DNA from: Methanomicrobiales archaeon
GTDB lineage: Archaea; Halobacteriota; Methanomicrobia; Methanomicrobiales; Methanospirillaceae
DNA: 16,565 nucleotides
Direction of reading: 5' to 3'
Assembly: GCA_012798365.1 (NCBI GenBank)
Contig: JAAZNH010000261.1
Span: forward strand, 1 to 16,565
Below are positions 1 through 6,205 of the stretch, in pieces. The notes under the pieces are model-generated. The model had not been told where the DNA came from. It saw only the letters and a list, made by a program, of their open reading frames with translations, and did not search any database. Both the position numbers and the translations under genes were made by a program. Positions within the stretch are counted from its first letter, which is position 1. Each line of letters opens with the position of its first letter.

Positions 1-346
1 AGAGCGTCTGGGATGTGTAGACGTTCGGGATCTTGATCCGGTGGGTCGGGTTGTAGAGCTGGGGATCCTCGGTTGAGTCCATGTTCACCCAGCGGACGGT
101 CGCCCCCCGCTTCACCGTAATAGTTGATGGATTGAATCCCTCCCGGGTAATCGTCACGGTATTGTCACTCACTGAGGGCGTGGATGTCTGCGTGATCATG
201 GGGGTGGGTGTATGGTAGGTAGGCGAGGGTGCCTTTGTTGTTGGAACAGGAGTTGCCACAGGGGCTTCAGGAGGCGGGGATTCGGTGCACCCGCACACCA
301 GCAGGAGGAGTGCAGCAAGCAGGAGCAGGACGAGGATCTTCTTCAT
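1..346 (-). CDS. Cupredoxin-like lipoprotein (3' end beyond window)
   Basis: The reading frame is open from an ATG at 344-346 to the window edge (115 codons seen). The N-terminus MKKILVLLLLAALLLLVCGC is a lipoprotein signal peptide: charged start, Leu/Ala core, lipobox ending V-C-G-C, so Cys20 is the likely lipidated residue and the protein would be anchored outside the membrane. Residues about 22-60 form a Pro/Thr/Ser-rich linker. From about residue 62 the pattern (VTITREGFNPSTITVKRG, then VRWVNMD and THRI) matches the first strands of cupredoxins, where a His at this place is the first copper ligand. The remaining ligands lie outside the window, so copper binding is not shown. It is on the same strand as the helicase, 82 bp downstream of it, with a T-rich element between them that could end one transcript or start the other. 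The start has no clear Shine-Dalgarno site. Confidence 0.8.
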   Translation of the reverse strand, partial: MKKILVLLLLAALLLLVCGCTESPPPEAPVATPVPTTKAPSPTYHTPTPMITQTSTPSVSDNTVTITREGFNPSTITVKRGATVRWVNMDSTEDPQLYNPTHRIKIPNVYTSQTL

Positions 347-368
347 GGTAATAGCTCTTTAGGAGTTG

Positions 369-381
369 AAAAAATAAAAAA
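369..381 (-). terminator. T-rich terminator or TATA-like element
   Basis: On the minus strand this reads six T, one A, six T, directly after the helicase gene and preceded by a small GGCC-AGAG-GGCC dyad (413-424). It could end helicase transcription. It also lies 23-35 nt upstream of the lipoprotein ATG, the usual distance for an archaeal TATA box of a leaderless gene. The sequence alone does not decide between the two. Confidence 0.45.
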
Positions 382-428
382 GGTGCCGGGGATCTCCTGG
401 ATTGAGGCAGCAGGCCAGAGGGCCGGTG

Positions 429-2570
429 TTATCGTGTTTTCGGAATTTCCCCGGAGGGAATTACCAGAATATCCAGCCCCGCAAACTCGTCCATGAAGGC
501 ATCCAGGTGATAGTAATCCGCTGCCACAAGTGCGGTGAAGAGGTCGCGGGGGAGCACCCGGGCAAATTTCCATGATTCGCGTGGGGGAAGGGGCAGTGCG
601 GATACCAGCCGGGGCCGCTCCATGGTACGGATCTTTTCCAGCACTTCCCCGATACGGCCGGAGGCGCCGGCTTTGCCGGCCCGGTGAACCCGGACAAGGA
701 AATCATTGTACCGCACCAGCGCCCTGCCACCGAGCATTTTTGTCAGGATATGGGAGAGGACGCGGTTGAACCGGCTGCCACAGAACGACCAGATGAGCAC
801 TTCGGTTCCCCGGTTGCCTTTACGCTCAGCCACGACAAGCCCGGGCTTCTTCAGCTCGGGGGGAAGCCGGGAGGTAATAGTCGCCACCAGTTCCGTTTCC
901 TCTGCCGAAAGGGGAAGGATACTTTTCCCCCGTGCGCAGATGGCACGTACCTGCCGGCACACGAGCGGGGAATACCCTTCTTCACCGCTGCCGGTCCAGA
1001 ACGTGCGGGAAATCCCCTGACCGCCGGGGACAACAACCACGAGGTCATGGGCTTCATCGCTCTTCACCATGGTCCAGCTCCGGCCGCCCAGCGTCACTTC
1101 ACCGCCGTCGCGGCTGGTTACGAACCGGGCATCCAGCTTCCCGACTACATCCCCTTCCGGTGTAACAGCACGGAACTCCCCCCCGCCGCTGATCACGGAA
1201 TAGAGGTCCTTCCAGTTGGACCGGCCAAAGACCCGCTCGGCTTCTGTCCCGGGCATCAGCATCTCGCCATCCGTGGTAAGGTACCCCTCGCCAGCCAGGT
1301 GCCGCAGGATCTTTACAGGATCCCCCTCCCCGATGCCGGAGAACACAGGATAGGACAACAGCTCATGTGCCAGTTCCTTCCGGGATACCTGCTGCCGGCG
1401 CAGGAGGGTAAGAAAGACCTGCTGGATCAGGACATTGTAGGGTTTTTCTGGGGGGTGCAGGGCCTCAACACACCTCTGCATGGCACATTCGATGATGGCG
1501 GCACTGCAGAGGAACTCGCAGGGATTTTTGACAATCCAGACCACGTTTGCAGCCTTTCCCCGCCGCCCGCTCCGGCCCATGCGTTGGAGAAACGAGGAGA
1601 CGGTAGCCGGAGGACCGACCTGCACCACCACATCCAGGTCCCCGATATCGATCCCGAGCTCCAGCGTGCTTGTGCAGATGATGCAGGCACCATCGCCGGA
1701 CAGGAAGGACTCTTCGGCAGCTTTGCGCGTTGCCGGGGCAAGGGAAGAGTGGTGGATATGCAGGTTCGGGAGCCGGCCGGAGGCTCTCTGCATGATCGTC
1801 TCTGCCACGCTCCGGCTGTTGACAAAGACCAGCGCCTTTTTACCGGCAACGGTCCGGATGATGGCATCGATCCTGCCATCCTCTTCCGGCTCCACCAGGA
1901 ACCGGAAGTGCTTCTCTTTGGGGGCTGCTGGGACTGCCACCAGCTCCGCACCCTGCCGCCCGTCAGAGAGCCACGCGAGGATCTCTTCAGGATTTCCCGT
2001 CGTGGCCGAGAGGCCAACCCGCTGGATCTTCCGTTTTGCCAGCCGGTCCATCCGCTCGAGGAGCACTTTGAGGTGCACGCCCCGCTCCGACTCGACAAAC
2101 GCGTGGAGTTCATCGATGATGATGTACCGGACCTGCCGCAGGTCGCCTGCGAGGTCACGTTCCTGCAGGAGGACCTCAAGGGACTCCGGCGTGATCATCA
2201 GGAAATGCGGGGGCTCGCCTTTCCAGGAGCGGTCGCCTTTGGGGACATCCCCGTGCCATTTCATCACGGAAAGGGATGTCGGGATACAGAATGCCCTGAA
2301 CCGTTCTTCCTGGTCATTGATCAGGGCCTTTAACGGGGAGAGATAGAGGCAGGCAACCCCGGGCCGGCCGTGTTTTAGGATGTCGTCCATTACCGGGATG
2401 AGTGCTGCCTCGGACTTGCCCCCGGCAGTGGGTGCAAGGATGAGGGCATCGTTTCCCGCTGCAACCGCGGCATATGCCCGTTCCTGCACTTCGCGCAGCT
2501 CGGTCCAGTCCAGGCGATCAGCAAGCACCTGCTGGAGGGACTCGTGCAGGGAGGAGAAAACAGAGGCCAC
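429..2570 (-). CDS. Lhr-type superfamily 2 ATP-dependent helicase
   Basis: This 713-residue protein carries all core SF2 helicase motifs in order: Walker A APTAGGKS (46-53), TPES (127-130), Walker B DELH (153-156), SAT (188-190), ALVFVNSRS (246-254), STLELGIDIG (301-310) and QRMGRSGRRG (329-338). DELH and the LGIDIG/GRSGRRG style point to the Lhr family, ATP-driven 3'-5' translocases linked to DNA repair or RNA handling in archaea and bacteria. Residues about 350-480 would be the winged-helix part. Residues about 600-700 (SRFNRVLSHILTKML, then YNDFLVRV) resemble the DEAD-associated C-terminal domain. Known Lhr-core proteins are usually 800-900 residues, so this is a short version. The start is GTG at 2568-2570; the frame runs into a stop 18-20 nt upstream, so no longer form is possible. 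No Shine-Dalgarno site is seen. A TATA-like element on the minus strand lies near 2660-2668. Confidence 0.9.
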   Translation of the reverse strand: MASVFSSLHESLQQVLADRLDWTELREVQERAYAAVAAGNDALILAPTAGGKSEAALIPVMDDILKHGRPGVACLYLSPLKALINDQEERFRAFCIPTSLSVMKWHGDVPKGDRSWKGEPPHFLMITPESLEVLLQERDLAGDLRQVRYIIIDELHAFVESERGVHLKVLLERMDRLAKRKIQRVGLSATTGNPEEILAWLSDGRQGAELVAVPAAPKEKHFRFLVEPEEDGRIDAIIRTVAGKKALVFVNSRSVAETIMQRASGRLPNLHIHHSSLAPATRKAAEESFLSGDGACIICTSTLELGIDIGDLDVVVQVGPPATVSSFLQRMGRSGRRGKAANVVWIVKNPCEFLCSAAIIECAMQRCVEALHPPEKPYNVLIQQVFLTLLRRQQVSRKELAHELLSYPVFSGIGEGDPVKILRHLAGEGYLTTDGEMLMPGTEAERVFGRSNWKDLYSVISGGGEFRAVTPEGDVVGKLDARFVTSRDGGEVTLGGRSWTMVKSDEAHDLVVVVPGGQGISRTFWTGSGEEGYSPLVCRQVRAICARGKSILPLSAEETELVATITSRLPPELKKPGLVVAERKGNRGTEVLIWSFCGSRFNRVLSHILTKMLGGRALVRYNDFLVRVHRAGKAGASGRIGEVLEKIRTMERPRLVSALPLPPRESWKFARVLPRDLFTALVAADYYHLDAFMDEFAGLDILVIPSGEIPKTR

Positions 2571-2668
2571 GGATGTATCAGTGAAAGGTTACGTTCCAAG
2601 TGATATGGTCTTTGTGCGGGTCCCGGTTACCCGGATGCGCGTTTTGAGGAAAAAATCCTTTGTTATAC

Positions 2669-2682
2669 TGTAGCATGCTACA
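2669..2682. promoter_or_regulatory. 14-bp perfect palindrome, possible operator
   Basis: TGTAGCATGCTACA is a perfect 14-bp palindrome. It sits beside the TATA-like element of the helicase promoter, where a dimeric repressor could block TBP/TFB. Both the operator role and the binding protein are inference. Confidence 0.45.
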
Positions 2683-2699
2683 TATTAGCATTGTACAGG

Positions 2700-2721
2700 T
2701 ATGTGCACCACAGTACACATA
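2700..2721. promoter_or_regulatory. Interrupted inverted repeat, possible operator
   Basis: TATGTG (2700-2705) and CACATA (2716-2721) form a 6-bp inverted repeat separated by 10 bp. It touches the TATA-like elements of the symporter promoter. The neighbouring TTGTACA (2691-2697) and AGTACACA hint at shared TGTAC-type half sites with the palindrome at 2669. Confidence 0.35.
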
Positions 2722-2834
2722 AAAACGCATAAATACTGTTCTTATCAGATTATGATCCGGTAAACAATGAGGTCGCAGCGGGTTCCCCAGATCGTTTCTT
2801 TCCCGAGCCCGCGCTTCGCATTCTTCTTTAGATA

Positions 2835-2860
2835 GGGGACCTGCCTTCCATTAGGTCCCC
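2835..2860 (+). promoter_or_regulatory. Strong stem-loop in the symporter 5' leader
   Basis: GGGGACCT (2835-2842) pairs perfectly with AGGTCCCC (2853-2860) around a 10-nt loop. It lies about 40 nt upstream of the small protein start, between it and the predicted promoter. No U-tract follows, so it is not a standard terminator. It could be an mRNA stability element, a protein-binding hairpin, or part of a cis-regulatory RNA. No known riboswitch class was recognised. Confidence 0.5.
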
Positions 2861-2901
2861 GTGTAATGTCGCGATGAAGAGTTTACCAGAGGTCTTCTTG
2901 T

Positions 2902-3027
2902 ATGATCCTTGGAATTCCTGATCCCCAGATAGTGCTCGGTTATGTCCTTGCAGTCGGCTTCGCGCTGGCGTGTGTAGTGTACGGTTTGCTGAACTGGAAC
3001 AAAGGAGGCAACGGCAATGGCAGTTGA
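2902..3027 (+). CDS. Small symporter-associated membrane protein (41 aa)
   Basis: ATG at 2902 opens a 41-codon frame ending at TGA 3025-3027, reading MILGIPDPQIVLGYVLAVGF followed by ALACVVYGLLNW and a short Asn/Gly/Lys tail. Residues about 9-31 form one membrane helix; the hydrophilic tail (NKGGNGNGS) is likely cytoplasmic. AGAGGT, 9 nt before the ATG, is a reasonable Shine-Dalgarno site. The stop overlaps the start of the SSS symporter by 11 nt, and the symporter's own GGAGG lies inside this gene, so the two are translationally coupled. Tiny one-helix proteins encoded directly before SSS transporters occur in methanogens and are annotated as symporter small accessory proteins; this one fits by size, topology and position. 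Its action on the transporter (assembly, stability or gating) is inference. Confidence 0.8.
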   Translation: MILGIPDPQIVLGYVLAVGFALACVVYGLLNWNKGGNGNGS

Positions 3028-4582
3028 CCCGGCCACGATGACCGTGCTGGTGCTGGTATACCTGGCAGCAACGCTTATCATCGGCTATATCGGGTATAAG
3101 CAGACGAAAAACCATGAGGACTACCTGGTCGCCGGGCGGGACAGTCATCCGTTCATCATCGCTCTCTCATATGGCGCCACGTTCATCTCAACCTCTGCGA
3201 TCATCGGGTTCGGCGGGCAGGCGGCAAACCTGGGAATGGGCCTCATCTGGCTGACGGTCCTGAACATCGGGGTCGGCATCCTCCTTGCCTTCGTCCTCTT
3301 TGGGAAGAAGACGCGGGAGATCGGCCACCGGCTTTCAGCAGTCACCTTCCCGGACCTGATGTGCAAGCTCTACAAATCCCCGATGCTGCAGTATATCTCC
3401 TGCTTCATCATCGTTATCTCGATGCCGCTCTATACTGCCGCAATCCTGATCGGCGGGGCACGCTTCATCGAGCCCACCCTTGGCATCTCCTACAACTGGG
3501 CGCTCATCATCTTCGCCCTCATAACAGCAGTCTACGTAGTGTTCGGCGGGCTCATTGCAGTCATGTACACTGATGCCTTCCAGGGAACGATCATGCTCAT
3601 CGGCATGACCGTCCTCCTCGCCTTCACCCTGATGATCGTGGGCGGGTTCGAGGCAGGAACAACGGCCCTGACCAATATGGCCGGAATGGTCCCCAAGGCC
3701 CTTGCTGACCAGGGCATGACCGGCTGGACAGCCATGCCGGCGCTGGGATCACCCATCTGGTTCACGCTCGTGACGACGATCGTTCTTGGTGTCGGTATCG
3801 GGGTCCTGGCCCAGCCACAGCTCGTGGTGCGGTTCATGACCGCCAAGGATGACAAGGCCCTGAACCGGGCCGTCCTCGTCGGGGGACCGTTCATCCTGAT
3901 GATGACTGGTGTGGCGTTCACGGTCGGAGCGCTCTCCAACGTATACTTCTACAATACCACGGGTAAGATGGCCGTTGAGGCAGCCGGGGGCAATGTCGAT
4001 TCTGTTATTCCGCTCTTCATCAATGCCTGCATGCCGGATATCTTCGTCGTCATCTTCATGCTCACCCTCCTTGCGGCAGCCATGTCCACCCTCTCTGCTC
4101 TCTACCATGCGATGGGGACTGCCCTTGTCTGCGACCTCTGGGGCAGGGGCAGGGAATGCGCCCTCTCGATGCGGGCCCACCAGTACGGCATCGTCATCAT
4201 GATGGTGGTCTCAACCATCCTCGCCTTCCTGATGCCCATCAGCATCATTGCCCGGGCAACCGCCATGTTCATGGGGCTGTGCGCCTGCGCTTTCCTCCCG
4301 GCGTTTGCTGTCGGCGTCTATGCAAAGAACCCGTCAACAAAAGCTGCCCTGTACAGCATGGTCAGCGGTGCCGTTGTCTGGTTCCTCTGGACTGCATTCA
4401 TCCATGCAGCGGAAGCCAAACCCCTGGGGCTCTGCCAGGCCATCTTCGGGAAGGTCACCCTTCTTGGTGCACCCTGGACCGCCGTTGACCCGCTCGTCAT
4501 CGCGCTCCCCGTTTCGATGATTGTCATGATCATCCTGCAGCTGCAGTACGGCAAAGACCAGCCGGCTGTAACTCCAGCATAA
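3017..4582 (+). CDS. Sodium:solute symporter (SSS family)
   Basis: This 521-residue protein has about 13 hydrophobic helices and the SSS (PutP/PanF/SGLT) signatures: AGRDSHPF after the first helix (39-46), GGLIAVMYTDAFQG (177-190), AQPQLVVRFMTAKD (265-278) and AAAMSTLSA in helix 8 (353-361). The Ser357-Thr358 pair matches the Na2 sodium-site residues Ser340-Thr341 of PutP, so sodium coupling is well supported. The substrate cannot be read from sequence; acetate, pantothenate, proline or another small organic solute are all possible. The ATG at 3017 has a clear GGAGG 8 nt upstream and overlaps the 41-aa gene. A pyrimidine-rich T-run follows the stop. Length is normal for the family. Confidence 0.9.
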   Translation: MAVDPATMTVLVLVYLAATLIIGYIGYKQTKNHEDYLVAGRDSHPFIIALSYGATFISTSAIIGFGGQAANLGMGLIWLTVLNIGVGILLAFVLFGKKTREIGHRLSAVTFPDLMCKLYKSPMLQYISCFIIVISMPLYTAAILIGGARFIEPTLGISYNWALIIFALITAVYVVFGGLIAVMYTDAFQGTIMLIGMTVLLAFTLMIVGGFEAGTTALTNMAGMVPKALADQGMTGWTAMPALGSPIWFTLVTTIVLGVGIGVLAQPQLVVRFMTAKDDKALNRAVLVGGPFILMMTGVAFTVGALSNVYFYNTTGKMAVEAAGGNVDSVIPLFINACMPDIFVVIFMLTLLAAAMSTLSALYHAMGTALVCDLWGRGRECALSMRAHQYGIVIMMVVSTILAFLMPISIIARATAMFMGLCACAFLPAFAVGVYAKNPSTKAALYSMVSGAVVWFLWTAFIHAAEAKPLGLCQAIFGKVTLLGAPWTAVDPLVIALPVSMIVMIILQLQYGKDQPAVTPA

Positions 4583-4583
4583 T

Positions 4584-4597
4584 TCTCTCCTCTTTTT
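4584..4597 (+). terminator. Pyrimidine/T-rich terminator
   Basis: TCTCTCCTCTTTTT directly follows the symporter stop. Short T-rich tracts of this kind end transcription in archaea. It separates the symporter from the dehydratase-like gene. Confidence 0.45.
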
Positions 4598-4659
4598 GTG
4601 CTGTTACCCCAAATCCTGTCCGGAAAACCTTTTCTTCACCGGCGCACAAAAAAATAACC

Positions 4660-4995
4660 ATGGAACTGGCACAGGAGAAGTGCACCACCTATAAAGCAGG
4701 ATCCCCGCCGCTGACGCGGAAAGATACGATGGAGCTGCTCGGTCACGTGCCGGGATGGTCACTTACAAACGGTCACATCACAAAAACCTTTGAAAAGGGC
4801 GATGCGCCATCGTGCATCGAGTTCATCAACGAAATTGCTGCCCTTGCAACTGATGAGGGGCATTTCCCCGACCTCTGTATGAAAGAGTCAAAGTACGTTG
4901 AGGTTTCCCTTTATACGTACCCTGCCGGCGGCCTCACGAAGAACGATTTCATCCTTGCTGCAAAGCTCAACGCGATGGGAAAACCGCAGCTGTAA
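4660..4995 (+). CDS. Pterin-4a-carbinolamine dehydratase-like protein (COG2154)
   Basis: This 111-residue protein has the size and fold pattern of the PCD/DCoH family: an N-terminal LTRKDTMELLGHVPGWSL segment, a helix with IEFINEIAALATDEGHFPDL, then VEVSLYTY and GGLTKNDFILAAKLN. Classic members dehydrate 4a-hydroxytetrahydropterins using a His-His-Pro pair and a later His in a TH motif. Here the pair is His68-Phe69-Pro70 and the later position is Tyr87, so two of the three catalytic histidines are replaced. Biopterin-dependent hydroxylases are not expected in a methanogen, so another role (a molybdenum-cofactor or modified-pterin function, or protein binding as in DCoH) is possible. The ATG has no Shine-Dalgarno site and is preceded by an A-rich stretch, suggesting a leaderless or short-leader message. 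The family call is firm; the reaction is not. Confidence 0.8.
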   Translation: MELAQEKCTTYKAGSPPLTRKDTMELLGHVPGWSLTNGHITKTFEKGDAPSCIEFINEIAALATDEGHFPDLCMKESKYVEVSLYTYPAGGLTKNDFILAAKLNAMGKPQL

Positions 4996-5000
4996 TACTC

Positions 5001-5034
5001 TTTTTTGGATCCCGGGTTTTTTTAACCAGGATCC
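5001..5034 (+). terminator. T-tract plus hairpin terminator
   Basis: Six T (5001-5006) follow the dehydratase-like gene. GGATCC (5007-5012) then pairs with GGATCC (5029-5034), and GGTT (5015-5018) with AACC (5024-5027), around a T-rich loop. It is a likely end for the plus-strand transcript. Confidence 0.6.
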
Positions 5035-5051
5035 GTTTGCAGCCATCCATT

Positions 5052-5183
5052 TTTCAATCACGGTCTGCTCACAATTTTTCAATCAAGGTTTAATTGAAAT
5101 TTGAAAAGCAAGGTTCGATTGATCCGGATCAATTTTTCATTCACGATCAGGATCGCGGTTGAATTTTTGTAATCAAAGTCTGG
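5052..5183. repeat. 132-bp direct repeat, copy A
   Basis: This copy matches 5334-5465 at a constant offset of 282 bp, with 12 mismatches by eye (about 91% identity) and no gap. It contains a near-perfect dyad at 5077-5099 and a perfect 16-bp palindrome ATTGATCCGGATCAAT at 5118-5133. No open frame or RNA gene was recognised in it. Confidence 0.9.
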
Positions 5184-5252
5184 TTAAAAATTTTACAGCA
5201 GGGTCTGCTTCAAAAATTTCAACCAGGGTCTGGTTATGAAAAGTTAAACGGA

Positions 5253-5286
5253 TCTGTATAAGACAGACCCGACACGCTCCGGCGTG
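5253..5286. other. Two hairpins in the non-repeated middle of the array
   Basis: Between the two repeat copies lies a more GC-rich stretch. TCTGT (5253-5257) pairs with ACAGA (5263-5267), and CACGC (5273-5277) with GCGTG (5282-5286). The first loop contains a TATA-like CTGTATAAG. No coding frame of note is present. Confidence 0.4.
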
Positions 5287-5333
5287 GAGAAGCGGCCGGA
5301 AGAGGATTTTCCAATCAAAGTCTGCCTAAAAAA

Positions 5334-5465
5334 TTTCAATCAAGGTCTGCTCACAATTTTTCAATCAAAGTTTGATTGAAATTTGAAAAGCAAGGTTCGA
5401 TTGATCCGGATTCATTTTTCATTCGCGATCAGGATCGCGGCGGTATTTTTACAATCAAAGGCTGG
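5334..5465. repeat. 132-bp direct repeat, copy B
   Basis: Second copy of the repeat at 5052-5183. Here the dyad at 5359-5381 is perfect (11-bp arms, TTTCAATCAAA and TTTGATTGAAA, around one G), while the 16-bp palindrome of copy A is broken by two changes. The array then runs into a T-run at 5470-5476. Confidence 0.9.
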
Positions 5466-5520
5466 CTGATTTTTTCTTAGGATTTACCGGATATTACTCA
5501 TAAAACCCAGATCTATACCA

Positions 5521-5530
5521 GCAAAAAAGG
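5521..5530 (-). terminator. T-tract after the Bat-type regulator
   Basis: On the minus strand the regulator stop is followed about 20 nt later by CCTTTTTTGC, a probable archaeal T-rich terminator. Confidence 0.45.
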
Positions 5531-5551
5531 ATGCTCCATATTCCCGCCGTG

Positions 5552-6205
5552 TCAGCCGTCGCCCTTCACGAGCGTTGCGATAACCTTGTTCTCTGCCTTG
5601 CGCAGGTACTCGATGGCCGTGGACTTGGAGTACCCGAGTTGCTCTGCAAGTTCCGTGGCGCTGATCTTCCGCGGGTACTCATAATATCCCGAGCCGAGTG
5701 CCGTTGCAAGGACCAAACGCTCCTTTTCGGTCAGCTGCGGCAGGAGACGATACCCGCGATAATCCTCCTGCTCGTATGCTACGGAAGTGACGGTACCAAG
5801 GAGTTTTGCGAACTGCACCACCTTCTCAAGAGCGGGCTCAGGCCCGGTGCAACTGAACGTGACCGTCTCCCGCGTGAAGACGAGTGGCCGTTCCCAGATG
5901 ATCTCCATGTCCATCCAGCCAAGCAGGTGCATGAACTGCTGCGGCATCGATACCTTCACCAGGCAGATGTGTTCCGGACCATGGGATTCAAACGTATCAA
6001 GAATGCGGAAATGGGGCGGGAACCGGGCCGGCTCCAGGGTGCATCCCGGGGAGAGTACAATCCTCGCTACACCCAGGGTATATCCCTTTGCGGCATTCTC
6101 TTTGAGAATCTCCAGGACCTCGATCTTCTCGTAGAACCCTGCCGTTGTGGTGATGAAATGGACAAAAGCCCTGCCAAGGGTGAGAGAGATAGTCAGCTTT
6201 CTCAT
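5552..6205 (-). CDS. Bat-type HTH transcriptional regulator
   Basis: The C-terminal part from LTEKERLVLATALGSGYYEY through PRKISATELAEQLGYSKSTA to IEYLRKAENKVIATLVKG is a typical HTH_10 (bacterio-opsin activator) DNA-binding domain, found almost only in archaea. The region before it (about 150 residues, beginning MRKLTISLTLGRAFVHFITT) is the N-terminal sensing domain of these single-chain regulators; no known ligand pocket was recognised. The start chosen is ATG 6203-6205 (217 aa), because MRKLTISL-type beginnings are usual. The frame stays open upstream, with an ATG at 6235 (227 aa) and one at 6364 (270 aa) that would run deep into the divergent hydrolase gene and is unlikely. It is divergent from the hydrolase, so it may control that gene, itself, or both; this is inference from position. 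Confidence 0.85.
   Translation of the reverse strand: MRKLTISLTLGRAFVHFITTTAGFYEKIEVLEILKENAAKGYTLGVARIVLSPGCTLEPARFPPHFRILDTFESHGPEHICLVKVSMPQQFMHLLGWMDMEIIWERPLVFTRETVTFSCTGPEPALEKVVQFAKLLGTVTSVAYEQEDYRGYRLLPQLTEKERLVLATALGSGYYEYPRKISATELAEQLGYSKSTAIEYLRKAENKVIATLVKGDG

Larger units (their letters stand above)
2571..2901. promoter_or_regulatory. Divergent promoter region and 5' leader
   Basis: This 331-bp gene-free region separates the helicase (-) from the small protein/symporter pair (+). For the minus gene, AGTATAACA near 2660-2668 is a TATA-like element. For the plus genes, CATAAAAAC (2718-2726) and CATAAATAC (2728-2736) are TATA-like and would start RNA near 2755-2765, leaving about 140 nt of untranslated leader. 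Two palindromic elements lie between the promoters and a stable hairpin lies in the leader (listed separately). A 22-codon frame at 2767-2835 could be a leader peptide, but it has no Shine-Dalgarno site. Confidence 0.5.
5052..5476. repeat. AT-rich array of degenerate dyad units
   Basis: About a dozen units of roughly 23-30 bp follow one another, loosely built as T-run, CAATCAAGGTCTG, variable tail, A-run. Many are small inverted repeats: 5077-5099, 5118-5133, CGATC-AG-GATCG near 5144-5155, AGCAG-GGT-CTGCT near 5197-5209, AACCAG-GGT-CTGGTT at 5221-5235, 5359-5381, and GCGATC-AG-GATCGC near 5425-5438. It fills most of the gap between two convergent genes (4995 and 5552), so it is not a promoter for either. 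It is not a CRISPR: units abut without unique spacers and are degenerate. The function is unknown; candidates are a protein-binding array, a small RNA locus, a remnant of a mobile element, or a double terminator. Confidence 0.75.

Noticed and set aside
684..2333. 549-codon open frame on the plus strand opposite the helicase
   Set aside because: It is the antisense of a fully motif-supported helicase, rich in Pro/His/Arg/Gly from GC-skewed codons, with no recognisable domain. A shadow frame.
2767..2835. 22-codon frame MRSQRVPQIVSFPSPRFAFF plus two residues
   Set aside because: No Shine-Dalgarno site and no family; kept only as a possible leader peptide in a finding, not called as a gene.
3749..4180. 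Antisense frames inside the SSS symporter gene
   Set aside because: Highly charged, low-complexity composition caused by reading membrane-protein codons in reverse; no start signal.
5052..5476. CRISPR array
   Set aside because: Repeats are degenerate and adjoin each other; there are no unique spacers of even length and no cas gene nearby.
5052..5476. Replication origin with ORB-like boxes
   Set aside because: No cdc6/orc1 gene in the window and no recognisable ORB G-string motif; dyads alone are not enough.
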